From Homalodisca vitripennis (Eukaryota > Arthropoda > Insecta > Hemiptera > Cicadellidae), in assembly GCF_021130785.1 (NCBI RefSeq), contig NC_060207.1:191540001-191604000 (forward strand): a stretch of 64,000 nt of DNA, in the 5' to 3' direction. A model generated the notes under the pieces. It was not told the DNA's origin, made no database searches, and saw only the letters and a program-made list of their open reading frames with translations. This document shows positions 35,613 through 46,974 of this stretch, in pieces (within the stretch, counting starts at the first letter, position 1; each line of letters begins with the position of its first letter). A program made the position numbers and the translations under genes.

Positions 35613-35940
35613 ACATATGTGTTAAAAGTCCTCTTTATTAAAAAGTTTTTAAAGTTTACTTGTACTCATAATACTCTAAGTTACTTCAGGCAATGTCGTA
35701 AAGTTTACCTTTTTGTATTGATCAAAAAAATATATATACAAACATAGGTCTCAAAAGTCTTCTTCGGTAAAAATTATTTTAAGTCTACTTCCACTCAAAA
35801 TCGTCTAAGTTATTTATGGGGAAAAAAAAATATATATATATATATATATATCCATACATTCATTTTAAAAACCTACTCAAGTCAAGAATGTACTACTTCC
35901 AGACATTTTAATCTACTTTCGGTTAAAGGATTTTCCGTTG
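35613..35940 (-). repeat. Three degenerate tandem units of R-A type
   Basis: Three diverged units of about 110-125 bp start near 35613, 35735 and 35853. Each begins with an AT run plus a CATA word, then AAAAGTC, CTTCTTCGGTAAAAA or related, then a GTCTACTTCCACTC-type word. On the minus strand they resemble the part of the 62.9-63.3 kb units containing AAGTAGACC and CAAAAGTAGTTTT. A (TA)n run at 35831-35852 separates units two and three. Confidence 0.5.
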
Positions 35941-36865
35941 TAGTCTTTTGAGAGCCTAATTCACATTTGTATAAAAATTTCACTTCTATAGAACAGTAGG
36001 AAATTGAAAAACAAGATGTCTTTTAGGAGTTGTTACCCTATTTCAGTAACTATGAACGGTTAATTTTTCATGAAAATGCTTTAGTTTTTCTCTTCCTGAG
36101 ATATTGGGATGTTTGAGAAATAGTAATAAGTGAGTGAGTGAATAGGTATGAATGAGTGACGGCTTTGCCTATTATATGTGGAGATTACTTTTAATTTTCG
36201 TTGAGTGATTTTAAAGCAACAGTACAGCTTTTGATGAAGACGTTTTTAAATATTATCACGACTAACATGCAAGGAATACAAGTTATTTATAATATTTAAA
36301 ACAAGATGGGTTTTATAGCTTTACAAAAGGTACAAAGAAATACTTAGTTATACATTAAATGTTCTGCTTTAAACTGCCGTGTAAAAATATATTTGTTCGT
36401 AATATATGTAGTAATTGACCCTAGAACATAATTTGAATCACAGAAAAACAATTTAACAAGAAAATTATTAACAACTAAACAGCAATGAGTAGTTTTTTCG
36501 AGTAAACATTGTCTTTCGTCTTAAATAACGATAAATAGATCATTTAAGGAACATTCTGTGTATATACAGAACAAATTGTATTCCAGATTAATACAATAAC
36601 TTAATTTATTCAAGTAAACCTGCTTCACTTGTAACAGAAAATGTATTACGAATAAAATGTAAACAAAAATGTCATAAAATAACTTAACAAATGGTAAAAA
36701 TACGTAACGAAAAGTGCGAAACGTTCTCTGGGAACGAATGAGGGAAAAAGGCTTTAACGAATCCCAGCCTGAAACCATCAATCAGTTTGGGAAATCCTAT
36801 TTTCACGTTTGAAACTTACGTTTAACATCCATAACAAAAACTAGATAACACAGATGTGCTCTACT
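35941..36865. other. Mostly AT-rich, nothing recognised
   Basis: A short GAGTGAGTGAAT-type simple repeat occurs near 36130-36160. The 86-residue minus frame at 36521-36781 has no recognisable domain. Confidence 0.5.
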
Positions 36866-36869
36866 TCTG

Positions 36870-37310
36870 GTGAAATGTCATCACCAAAGGTATCACTGTG
36901 TGATGATCCATGAAGATCTGATAGAGCATAAATGTAATTAGGTTTTGTGCCGTGAAAGATAATCACGACAGAAACAATCAGGGAAAGTGCGACTACAAAA
37001 CCGGCGTGTCGTTGGACGGAAGCATGATGCTATGCTGATGCTGATGCTGCTGATCCATGATTCACCATGCCCGGCCTTCATCATGCGCAATGCTTTCAAC
37101 TACTTCTAGTCGGCCGGATCGACCGCACATCAAATACCTTCTGTCAAACAGCCTTTCCTATCAGCCATTGCACTCTGATCTATAATTTCGACTGTGGTGC
37201 GAATGAATTTACTGGGTCGGATTCAAACAGATTGAAACGTGTACTAGCTGAGCCAAATGTTTTTGCAATCGCCTGCTTGCTAGTAGACATTATGGGTGGT
37301 GATTTTTAAT
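36870..37310. promoter_or_regulatory. GC-richer island, regulatory-looking, with an 80-residue frame
   Basis: Seen: a moderately GC-rich block with ATCACTGTGTGATGAT (an inverted repeat), ATAAATGTAATTAGG (homeodomain-like core), and a GATGCTGATGCTGATGCTGC trinucleotide-type run at about 37030-37050. An ATG-started frame at 37067-37309 (MPGLHHAQCFQLLLVG...) reads for 80 residues but matches nothing I recognise and has no clear splice sites. Inference: a noncoding regulatory element or an unrecognised small exon. Conservation in a related genome would decide. Confidence 0.3.
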
Positions 37311-37974
37311 TTATTAATTCAGTTTGTAAGCTTATTAAATATTAACTAGTTATTTTTCACTAAAAGATTGCATTTAATATTTAAGTATTATCTCATACAC
37401 TGTCCTCATTTTTGTTAGAGCACTCAGTAATGTAAATAATTATACAAATTTTATGTTTCTGAGAAGTATCGTAAAATATTAATGTAGCTCACTTTGACAT
37501 TAACATGAATTTTTATGTTACACTCCACTACTCTGCTATCTTCAGTTGATTCATTTGTACTCATTGGCTTAGTTAGGAATGTAAAATTTAGCCAGTACAT
37601 TTTTTAATGCGAATTGAATTATTTGAATACATTATACGCGCAGTTAATGAAAAATCTGATATCTGTTGAAATATAAATTTTTAATGAAACAAAAACGTTC
37701 CTAAATTAATTATTTTATCAGCAGCTGATTTTACAGATATATAGATAAAATTTGTTATTTTTTACCTTATTTTTTGTTTCTAAATTTTCTGATTTCCCTA
37801 AAATACTCAAAATATATGATAGGATACTTTTTTTAAACATGTACATGTTATAGCAATTGTCAAGGAAGAAAATAGGCTAAAATTTTGGATTCATACATGA
37901 CATCTAGGTTACTTTCATACATACCATTTATTCCATCGATCTTACTGCTCATTTATTAAAATTTCTCACTCTAG
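37311..37974. other. AT-rich stretch, nothing recognised
   Basis: No gene or repeat was recognised up to the 3' end of the LINE. Confidence 0.5.
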
Positions 37975-40055
37975 CACCAGCGTCAGTCAGCCAATTATGT
38001 GGTCACCAAAACATGTCTTTATTGTAAAAAGCTTCTAAGAGCAATGTAGTTTTCTTAGGCATTACGGTACTTTTTATGAAATTTGGCAGTTTGTTGACAA
38101 ACTGAGCTACTGCCTGAAAAGGCAAACGCTCATGTACTACCGTCCTGTGTCTCCCAGTTCGGTTGTTGTCCCTGCCTCTAGTCTCATATGAGTGTATATC
38201 ACTACCTCTGATAAGATTGCATTTTGACTTGAAAAATAGAGACGTTTCTAGAATGTAGAGGCAGGGTAATGTCAACAGTTTCAAATTTCTGAATGTTGGT
38301 CTGCACGACTCTCTCCATTGTAGTTTTGCAGTTGTTCGAACGGCTTTTTTTAGTGTAAACACTCTAGAGAAATGTGTATTTGCACAGCCTCCCCACAAGA
38401 CCACTCCGTATGACGGGTGGGGTTATATCAATCCATAATACGCCGTTATCAGTACCTGAGTTGGGCAGTATTTGGATAGCTGCCTCAAAACATAAATGCC
38501 TGAGGACAATTTTGAACAAACGTTGTCTACATGACTATCCCATGTCAACTCTCGATCAAGGTGTATTCCAAGGAATTTAATCGAGTAGACTTCTTCGATC
38601 TCAGTCTCCTCCAACATCACTATAGGACTTTGATCAGAGACGGTCGGCCGCAAACGAAATTGAACAAACGCCGATTTTGACGAGTTTTTGTTTTTAAGAT
38701 TGAGTTCATTAAAATGTTGAATTAAGTTGTTGAGCTCAGTGAATGTTTTCATTTCAAGTTGTGTGTTTGATTTTCCTTTGAAACAGAGAGTCGTGTCATT
38801 GGCATACTGGACTATTCGTCCTTGGTGCAAAGATGAGCCAGCGTCGTTGACATACAATAGAAAGAGTAGCGGACTGAGAATGGAGCTCTGAGGAACACCA
38901 CAACCCAGCTCACCCCCTTCCGACCGTACACCTGAAAAAATATTTATGAATTGTGTTCTATTACTGAGATACGATTCAAGCCACAATAGTGGCACTCCTC
39001 GTATCCCGTAATACTCCAGTCTGTGAATTAGGGTGTTGTGATCAACGCAGTAAAATGCTTTAGATAAGTCAAGAAACACACTAAGTGTGTCTCTATGACT
39101 TTCAATTCCTTCTACTATCATCTCGACCAGCCCAACGACTGCGTTTATTGTCGACTTCCCACTTCGGAAACCGAACTGGTTTGATGATAGTAAGTGTTTT
39201 TCCAAAACATTCAAGAGTCGACTGAGGACGATCTGTTCAAAAAGTTTACTAAAAACTGGTAAAATTGAGATGGGACGATAATTTTTAACTAATTTGGGGT
39301 CACCTTTTTTGAATATCTGGGTGATTTTGGCTTTTTTCAGAGAAGAGAGAGATTTATCAAATGTTCAAGCGGCCTCAACAGGTGCTGTGCATATTGTTTA
39401 AGAAGCCACGTTGAAACATGATTCAAATCGTTTTGATTTTTTTGAAGGAAGATCTCTCATCACTCTGGCAATTTCCTCTTCTGTAGTAGGAGCCAGAGCC
39501 ATGGAAGCTGCTGGGCTCCGTACCAAAGTGGAATGTGGCTGATGCTGCTTTGGAATGAATCCTTGGTCAGCTCCAACCGAGAAATTATTGAAAGCGTCCG
39601 CGACTTTGGCTGCATCACTGACTTGATCGTTTCCAATCTTAAGCTCAATTTGTCTTTCAGTTGGTGGACTTTTATTTTTGAAGATAGCCCATGCCGTTTT
39701 TTAAAAATTATTTTACGTGAGCAATGTTTCGGTGACGTCATATGCTTTTGCAGCTCTGATCACCTTTTTATAAATCCGCTTGTAATTTGTAAAAAAAATT
39801 TTGAAAGCCTCGTCACTCGAGTGCGTGTTGATTTCAGAGTAAAATCATAATTTCTCCTTTGAAACCAAAATGCCTCACAAGAGGCATTCACATTTTTTTT
39901 ATTTTAGCCTTTTGATGGATTGTTTTTAGGGGACATCTCACGTTCAGATGGAAAATAAAATTGTCTTCAAAGTTTTTGAATTGTAACTCAACGGGATCTC
40001 TAAAATTTAGGCAGTTCCATCTCTCTCTCACGAAATAAAAGAGTTTAGAAGAGCA
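37975..40055 (-). pseudogene. Decayed Jockey/CR1-type LINE, reverse transcriptase fragment
   Basis: A minus-strand non-LTR retrotransposon ORF2 remnant. From upstream: linker words KTAWAIFKNKSPP and TTEEEIARVMRDLPSKKS (frame broken by stops), then the RT start FKKGDPKLVKNYRPISILPV, QFGFRSGKSTI, VFLDLSKAF (catalytic Asp kept), GVPQSSILSPLLFLLYVND, and YANDTT where YADDT is normal, so one of the paired catalytic Asp is Asn. The frame runs open from about 39369 to a stop at 38423-38425 inside GLI(stop)PHPSYGVVLWGGC. It then continues in the same frame to 38003 with the C-terminal ESCRPTFRNLKLLTLPCLYI and HSYETRGRDN words. The endonuclease is missing, so the copy is 5' truncated. Both boundaries are approximate. 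It cannot be active. Antisense frames over it are shadows. Confidence 0.92.
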
Positions 40056-40389
40056 ATGCTTGAGGGCTTTGTGTTGGTAACTAACTACCTCATATTAATA
40101 TATACGAATATATACGAATTTCTTTTGTTGTGGCATTACTGTGTTTGAGTGGCACAAACCAAGTCGTTTAAAAATCGTTTATTACAAAATAAGTACACTA
40201 CAGCTTAAATAAACAATAAAATTCTTAAACGTTGTTTAAAATTTTATTACGCACGTTAGGAAAAAGTCAAAAATAAATTTCCTCTAGGAAACAGAGTTGC
40301 TCTTTGAGCCGAAGACTTTACTACATTGTCATTAGAGTTTTCTTTATGTAAATAATACTTTAGTGACCATCATTCATCTATTGCAATGG
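40056..40389. other. AT-rich stretch, nothing recognised
   Basis: No further LINE coding sequence could be followed beyond about 40055. The direct repeat ATATACGAAT near 40102-40120 is the only structure noted. Confidence 0.45.
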
Positions 40390-40850
40390 AAATGGAAATT
40401 CTATCAAATAACCGTTACCAAATCCAGCCAGACCTATCGGCACACAGCTAAAGGATGAACAGTGCATCATTGTAAAATAAAATATGTGTTGATCCTGTAG
40501 CAGTGTAGAGGGAGAATTTTTCAAAATAACCATCACTGAATAGTGTACTTCTAAGAACATATGGGCGTACAACTGTACAGGTGATCATTCAGTCCCTTTC
40601 AAAGGCTACATGTTCTTGGCCTATTGAATTAGAGATGGGAATTTCATCCAACTACCACTACTAAATAGGGTACTTCTCAGTACCTATGAGCTTACAACTT
40701 GGTGTTAAATACTAAATGGGTAGTCGATGTCAGTGTTAAATACTACTTTGTTTTGGAACTACTTTCCTTTTGGAAACGGGAATTCCATCCAACTAAAACT
40801 CTAATGACAATCACTGAATCGGGAATTCTGAGTTACCATTCTCATATTTA
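40390..40850. repeat. Degenerate tandem repeat, about 120-140 bp units, four copies
   Basis: Four diverged units begin near 40391, 40511, 40634 and 40774. They share GGGAATTTCATCCAACTA (or GGAAATTCTATCAAATAACC in unit 1), a CATCACTGAATA-type word, and in units 2 and 3 GGTACTTCTCAGTACCTATG / TGTACTTCTAAGAACATATG followed by TACAAC. A second-level repeat GTGTTAAATACTA occurs twice in unit 3. The 64-residue minus frame inside is incidental. Origin is unknown. Confidence 0.6.
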
Positions 40851-41121
40851 ATGGATTAATCATATATATACCAGATTTGGGATGTGCGGAGTTTTCAGTT
40901 TCTCATAATTAGTATCTAAATGATACATTCAGACATAATTAGGAGAGCAAAATTGCCGATGACATGTCTTTTGCACTTGCTTTTGCCAACCCTGAAATAG
41001 CTGCATTCTCTTAACTTTAGAGTTACTCCCTACCGTAAAGCCTGTAAAGAGTTAATAAACAACTAGTGCTGATATTTTAGAACCTATTTCATATAAAAAT
41101 AAAGCAATGAATATCTCATTC

Positions 41122-41318
41122 TATCAGGCAACGTTAGGGACAAGAAGTCCTCTCTAACAGTTAACATGGGGACCAACGGCTTAAGGAGGCTCCGAATCAC
41201 TACCAACTACCGGGTAGGTTGCTACTTGCAAGGACAGGATCTTACCTATACCCCATTGAAGATCGTGGGGTTACCCATTCAAGCAGTATCCACGCTTGGC
41301 GTTGCTTGCTTCTTATCC
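41122..41318 (-). mobile_element. 5S rRNA-derived SINE, copy D (variant)
   Basis: On the minus strand: GAAGCAAGCAACGCCAAGCG (5S box A region), CTGCTTGAATGGGTAACC (box C region, mutated), then CCACGATCTTCAATGGGG, a segment of about 25 bp absent from copies B, C and E. The family body follows: AAGATCCTGTCCTTGCAAG, CTACCCGGTAGTTGGT, TTAAGCCGTTGGTCCCC, GTTAGAGAGGACTTCTTG, ending GCCTGATAGAATGAGATA. The extra segment suggests a distinct subfamily or an internal duplication. Its 5' end is approximate. Confidence 0.82.
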
Positions 41319-42904
41319 ATATGGCATAACATTTAAAGTGCTCATTCGGAAATATATTGTGGTTGATATTAGGACTCTCATAATAGGTCTATAGTTAAAC
41401 TTTCAATTGTTCCACGAAAAAGATTATGAAGAGATATAGTCTCGCGATAGTCTTAACTCAGGAACGCGTGGATTCCGTTTACAATTGCTAGCACATAAAG
41501 CCCTTTTTACACTCCAGTAAATGCACACGAAGGTGGTATTAATTACTAAAATTGTAAATGAGACTCTATAAACACATGGTTAGATTTTTGGCATGAACTG
41601 TTATACCAATAGCCTCTTAATTTCTGATTTCTATTAGTCCAAACTGGAATAATCTAGATGTTGGTGGTTGTGTTTCAGAAGAGTTTAAAATTAGTCGTCT
41701 AAGCAACACTTAAGATTTCAGCACGGACCAAAAAAACAGGATTTAACCTAATTTGGTTTCTTAGTGTGCATAGTGAATAGAAGAAAATGTGTTATTTCAA
41801 ACCATTTTTAGTAAAGCTTTAAATTTTATTTATTACCACTGTAACACTAGAATAATTTTTGCATATACAATTATTTTTCGTAGTTTATAATGTTAGACTA
41901 TTTTATGTTAATTACATTATATTTTTGTTACATAAAAATAAAATAGTAAGCAAATTTCTCCCTTTAATGTTAATTATTGAATGATTATTAGAAAGATTTG
42001 ACTGTCTGAAGAATATCTCGAGATCGAATTGAGCTAAATTATCACGTATTAAAATCCGTTTCTGCATAGGCTAGATTGAATTTGATAAAGTCCACACTTT
42101 TTATTTATTTATCTAAATAATTAATGTTTATTGTATAAGAAAGGTCTAACTATATCTTTTTTGTATTGCTTTTACACTACCTTAATGATCTTTCCATTAA
42201 ATAATGAAAAGTAGAGTGTATCAAATCTGCTTATATGGCAGTCTTAAAATGGTATAATATAGTGTATAATAAATATCAATACATTTTATTTCCATGCTTT
42301 GGCAATAGTTATTTGTTATCACTTACACAGCATTTTCCTTTATTTTGGTGCAAAGATTAAACAGACAGTCAAATAATTTAAAGGTAATTGCATTAGACTT
42401 TTTCATTTGACACAATTTAAATTATTTAAATTTGAATCTAGCACACTACCAAACTCAACTATCATTTTTTTTCTTATATTTGTTAGAATTATGGATAAAA
42501 GTAAAACATGAGCTTAATTCATAATGTACACGGTGTTAAAGACACGTTAGATATTCAAAGGTTTTCACATACTAAATGAGCCCAATGGTATGTTTACAGC
42601 TTTTCACATGTGTCTCTTGTACCACTTAGATTATTCATGTCCTTTTAATATTCCAGAAGCAAAGTCAAAAATGCACTAAAGTACTTGGTGCTCTTGTATT
42701 AAAGAAAAATTGAAAAAGTTTGTATTAAAATATCGCCAAAATGACAGTAAAAATTCCAAAAAATTTATGAAAATTAATAAAGAATTTACAAAATAGTTAT
42801 AAATTTGCAAAAAACTTATGACGAAGATTACAAATTTAAAAAAAGACGAAAACATTATGAAACAGCTTAGGATAATATTAACAAATCAAAACCTACAATT
42901 TAAA
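41319..42904. other. AT-rich stretch, nothing recognised
   Basis: No coding sequence was recognised. An A-rich patch at about 42720-42860 with repeated AAATTTATGA/AAACTTATGA words precedes the LINE fragment. Confidence 0.5.
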
Positions 42905-44580
42905 GTCAAGTAAGAAAAACTAGGGAGATTAAAGTTAAAGGGACAGTGATTAACTGGCCTTCGGAAGATTTATAAATTGTTCAACAGTGTTTTTTTCTAT
43001 GTTGGGATGACCTCTCCTACTTTACAATATCTAGGATCGAAAAGTGTCCAATTCAAAACAACGCTGGTATCCTTGTAACTTGCGAGGAGGTTGATTTGGT
43101 TATTTAGGCAAAACCAAGAAGTTGGATGACATAAATGGCCTTTCAATATTGTATACTAAACAAAGCTATAGGCAAATTTTAGAACTTCTACAAAATTGGT
43201 TAGTCTATCCTTTGAGATGAGGATTTTCTGGACCTATCTCTCAAAGGTTATTCCGTTCTTCAGAAAATTAGATCCTTAACTGACCTGCAATTATCGACCA
43301 ATTTAAATTTTCCCTGTATTTAGTAAAGTTTTTCAAAAACTGTTTTACATTTATTGTTAATTTTGTTACAATTAATATAATCAATATTTTTTCACTAAGC
43401 AAAACTTGGCTTCCGAAAAAATATTTCCACAATTGATACAATAAAAAACTTGTAGATTTCGTGGTCGAGGGGTTTAATAGACGAGAGTATTCAAAAATAT
43501 TCGTAGTATCTACTTGGATCTATCCATAGCCTCCGATTGCTTCCATCATGTTACTATACTGCTGTGTGAGGTTGACTATTGTAGCGTTACGAGGCTGCAC
43601 ATATGTGGATAAGTATTTTTTTAAGACAGGTATCAGTATGTCCTAATTGAAAACTCAATACCACATGAAGTAAGAATGGATTGTGCGTCCCTCAAGGATT
43701 CGTTCTTGGTCCCCTTTTCTTTTTTACGTCAATAATTATAACAATATCATTCAAAGTGCAATATGCAGATTACACAACTAAAACCTAAGTAAAAGAAAAC
43801 GTACTTGGAAATCGATACCTACTGGTCAATAAATTCATCCTTTCAATTATGTCTTGAAAGAATCTTACAATCAATAAAAAAACAAAATATTTCATTTTAA
43901 CTTGTGACAGCAAGAAAATAAAAATGTACTATACTATAGTATGTATATAATGGTTATAGTGAACGATTATAGATATTCATATTATAGAGGAACTCGATTC
44001 TTTTACATTCCTAGGATTGCACTTTGATAGAGGGACGACTTGGAGTGTTCATGTTATGTTTTAGAGTTTGCCAATGGTATTTATGCCCTGAGGAACCTAG
44101 CAATATTGTGTTCTGAAAATGTTATATAATAGCCTATTTTGGGCTACTATACCAAAAACTTTTTTATGTAATCAGATTTTAGGGTGACAGCGAATAGGGA
44201 AGTCAGAATCATTTAAAAATTAGAGAGTCTTACAGAGATGCCTTCGGGAGTTTGGAATTACTAACTTTGCCTTGCCTCCATATCCCGGAGATAGCCCTGT
44301 ATTTTCGATAAAAATAGTATTTTACAAATGGCAATGACGTCCACGGATTTATTGCAAGAGGAAGGGACAACTTAAGAATTCAATTTCACATAACGATGGC
44401 ATATGAACGACTGCCATCTCAAGTTGGTGTCAAAGTGATCAACTGACTTCCGGAGCGCATCAAATAAACGGCTTCAAAGAAATGGTTCAAAGCTCGACAA
44501 AGAGATCTTTTTATGTTGAATGCGTACTACTCCGTTGATGAGTTCATGCCAAATAGTTGGGAGCAATAAAACGTTCTGTT
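42905..44580 (+). pseudogene. Highly decayed second LINE, reverse transcriptase remnant
   Basis: A plus-strand non-LTR RT read across many stops and frameshifts. Pieces in order: KTKKLDDINGLSILYTKQSY (pre-RT linker, near 43110), KVFQK-type palm start (near 43325), YLDLSIASDCFHHV for the usual YLDLSKAFDCVHH (near 43510), CVPQGFVLGPLFFF (near 43685), then the C-terminal ESYRDAFGSLELLTLPCLHI (near 44225), ARGRDNLRIQF and AYERLPSQVGVKVIN. The C-terminal words align with the same region of the 38-40 kb LINE but differ enough to be another family of the same clade. No long frame survives. The YADD box is unrecognisable. Confidence 0.85.
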
Positions 44581-46974
44581 AGCTATGTTGCCGAAATGAA
44601 TTAAATTTAATGTTGGCGATTGTAAAAAATGGATTAGTGTAACATAAGTCAAAATGGATGCTTTATACTGAAATTTGGAATTTCGAGAACGTTAGCTGGT
44701 TGATTTTGTTTTGGATTCTTATCGATAGAATAGAGAGAACAGCCTTTCTCCTTCTTAAGGTAAGAAAAAAAACATAACACTTGTAGTGTATTACATTCTT
44801 CAAAAGTTAGTCAATCATCTGTAGATTGCCTCCTACATGGCTCACTATAAAATGAAATAAAACGCACAAACAATGTGCGCACGCCATCAACTACTCCGAC
44901 TCAATGTAGGGTCGTAAATATTCAAGTTTGTAATATAGAATTTCATCAAGAATGGAATATTGGTTCGAATAAAAAAGACATACAGCGAAGCCCAGCTACA
45001 TCAATCTAACCAAAGTTTGGGAATAAAAGATGATAAATTGCCCTTTTAAATATGCGATATTGACAGTTTTCTAAATAAAATCAAACTCATCAGCCGCCGC
45101 CGCGTGTCGGTTCTCGAATCAAAGATTTATTAGGCTTACTACCCTCAATGATCGGAAGTATTAGAATGGGTGCTTTAAGAATATGGTTGACACTTATACA
45201 GGATATTCATTGAAATTTAGTTATTGGTGTTATTATTGCATATGCTACCTACAGTAAACAGAACTACTGTAAACCACGCAGAACAACACTAATGATCTCG
45301 TTTTTATGCGCAAAAATTATTTATTTCTTTTAACATTTGTAAAAATACATTCTATCTTTCATATGCTACTTACTTTGGTTCTTAAATCAAAGAATAAAAT
45401 AAAAAATAATGTGCCTTTAAAATTCGGCTTATTTTGCTTAAATCTCGGTTAAGAAACGCAAAGCTAATATACATACAATGATAATTAAAGAAAGTAATAC
45501 ACACCAAAGGAGAATAAAATGCCGTTAAAGTTATTTTTTTATTGAAATTATCTTAAATGTATACAAAATTTTGAAAATTGAACTATAGCTGGGGTAAGTA
45601 AGGTATAATATTTAGCGTGGATCATAAAAACGAATTAATGTCGTATCCAAAATATTATATTAACTGTACACTTAAACCGGTTTTTCTGAAATCCATAAAA
45701 TTATATAATTTCTTTGAATCTTAAACATATTCAGCTCAATTTTTTTTAAACAGTATTTATGCCAAAATTTGTCCATCTAGGCGAATGGAGTTATATTACT
45801 AATGGTCTGTGCTAAAGGTTTGAACCATTTAATTGTTATCTAAGGTTGCGTAAAAATTCATGCAAATATAGATCATTAAAGAAAAACGTGAAAGAAAAAT
45901 GTGAAAGAAAAATGTTGTAAAGCCTAAAAAAATTTGCCACTTTTACGTCCAATGCCAATTTTGTTTCTCTTCAGTTAAAATTTTATTCCATATTGGATAT
46001 TGGATATGTCAATTGTGGATCAAATTCAAGCTGCCATTAATAACACAAGAAACTAAGCTAAATAAGGTCTGGAACTTAAAATTCCATTGATAAAATTCCA
46101 GATAGCTCAGCAGTTATATTTAAATAATATTTTTGCCATATTCCTAACTGTATTTATACAAAATTATGTTTTCATAAAACGAGCGAGATAGTTAAGTTAA
46201 AGGCAAATTTTGACCTATAGAATCGATGTCCTTTGCTATTTTTCATCCTCAGTTTCTTAGTAAAAAGTTATCTCCAGTAAAATATTTTAAAATATCTTGG
46301 ACGAAAATAACATTTTTTAAGCAGGGGGAACTTTTAAAGCGTACCAGTTATGTGGGATCTTTACCTCACGAACCACTCTGATACCACGTCCTTTCTTGGC
46401 CAGAAACATGATACAATTACATATAAAAGTTATAAAATAATGCAGAACACGTTTTAAGTTTAGTGATTTATCCAGAATACAAATTTTAGGGAACTTATTA
46501 CCCTTATTTCATGGGTTAGAGTAAAATTAAATCCCCTTTCTTCAATGTTATATACTGTAATAAAGATCCAACGGACATGTTGGGCATTTTATTACATGTA
46601 AGTGTGTAATAAAACTACAGTGTAGTAAAAAATAGTTAAATAGACTAGAGTTGAATACAAATTTAATTTTTCCATCTTGTTTCTTACCAACAGCCTCAGG
46701 TTATTGGTTTTACAATTCTTAACATGGCACTGTGAAATCTATGATCTTTTAAATGTAGCCTACATGCAAATTCGAGCCTAATTTAATATAAATTAAAATT
46801 TTGATGAAAAACGAAATATTTGATTTAATTATATTTAGATATATAAATTGATGGGTTGATGTACTTTAAACTGGGTTTCTTTTCTTACCGTACTATAAAT
46901 TAGAAGATTCAACCTGGCTTTATTTGTTAAATAGAAATAATTGGCAGGGTGTTAACTAAGCGCATCTATCGAGT
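44581..46974. other. AT-rich stretch, minor tandem repeat
   Basis: No gene was recognised. A short CpG patch (GCCGCCGCCGCGTGTCGG, about 45093) and a 13-bp tandem at 45878-45916 are the only structures. Confidence 0.5.
45878..45916. repeat. 13-bp tandem repeat, three copies
   Basis: Three units of AAAGAAAAATGTG (the first with ACGTG). Confidence 0.85.

Noticed and set aside
35442..35747. 101-residue frame with an HTHTHT run
   Set aside because: It is a translation of the AC microsatellite; the flanking residues have no domain and the region is a tandem repeat.
38374..39850. Plus-strand frames (68 and 105 residues) and the minus frame at 39460-39741
   Set aside because: They are out-of-frame or antisense shadows of the LINE; the true linker words appear in a different minus-strand frame.
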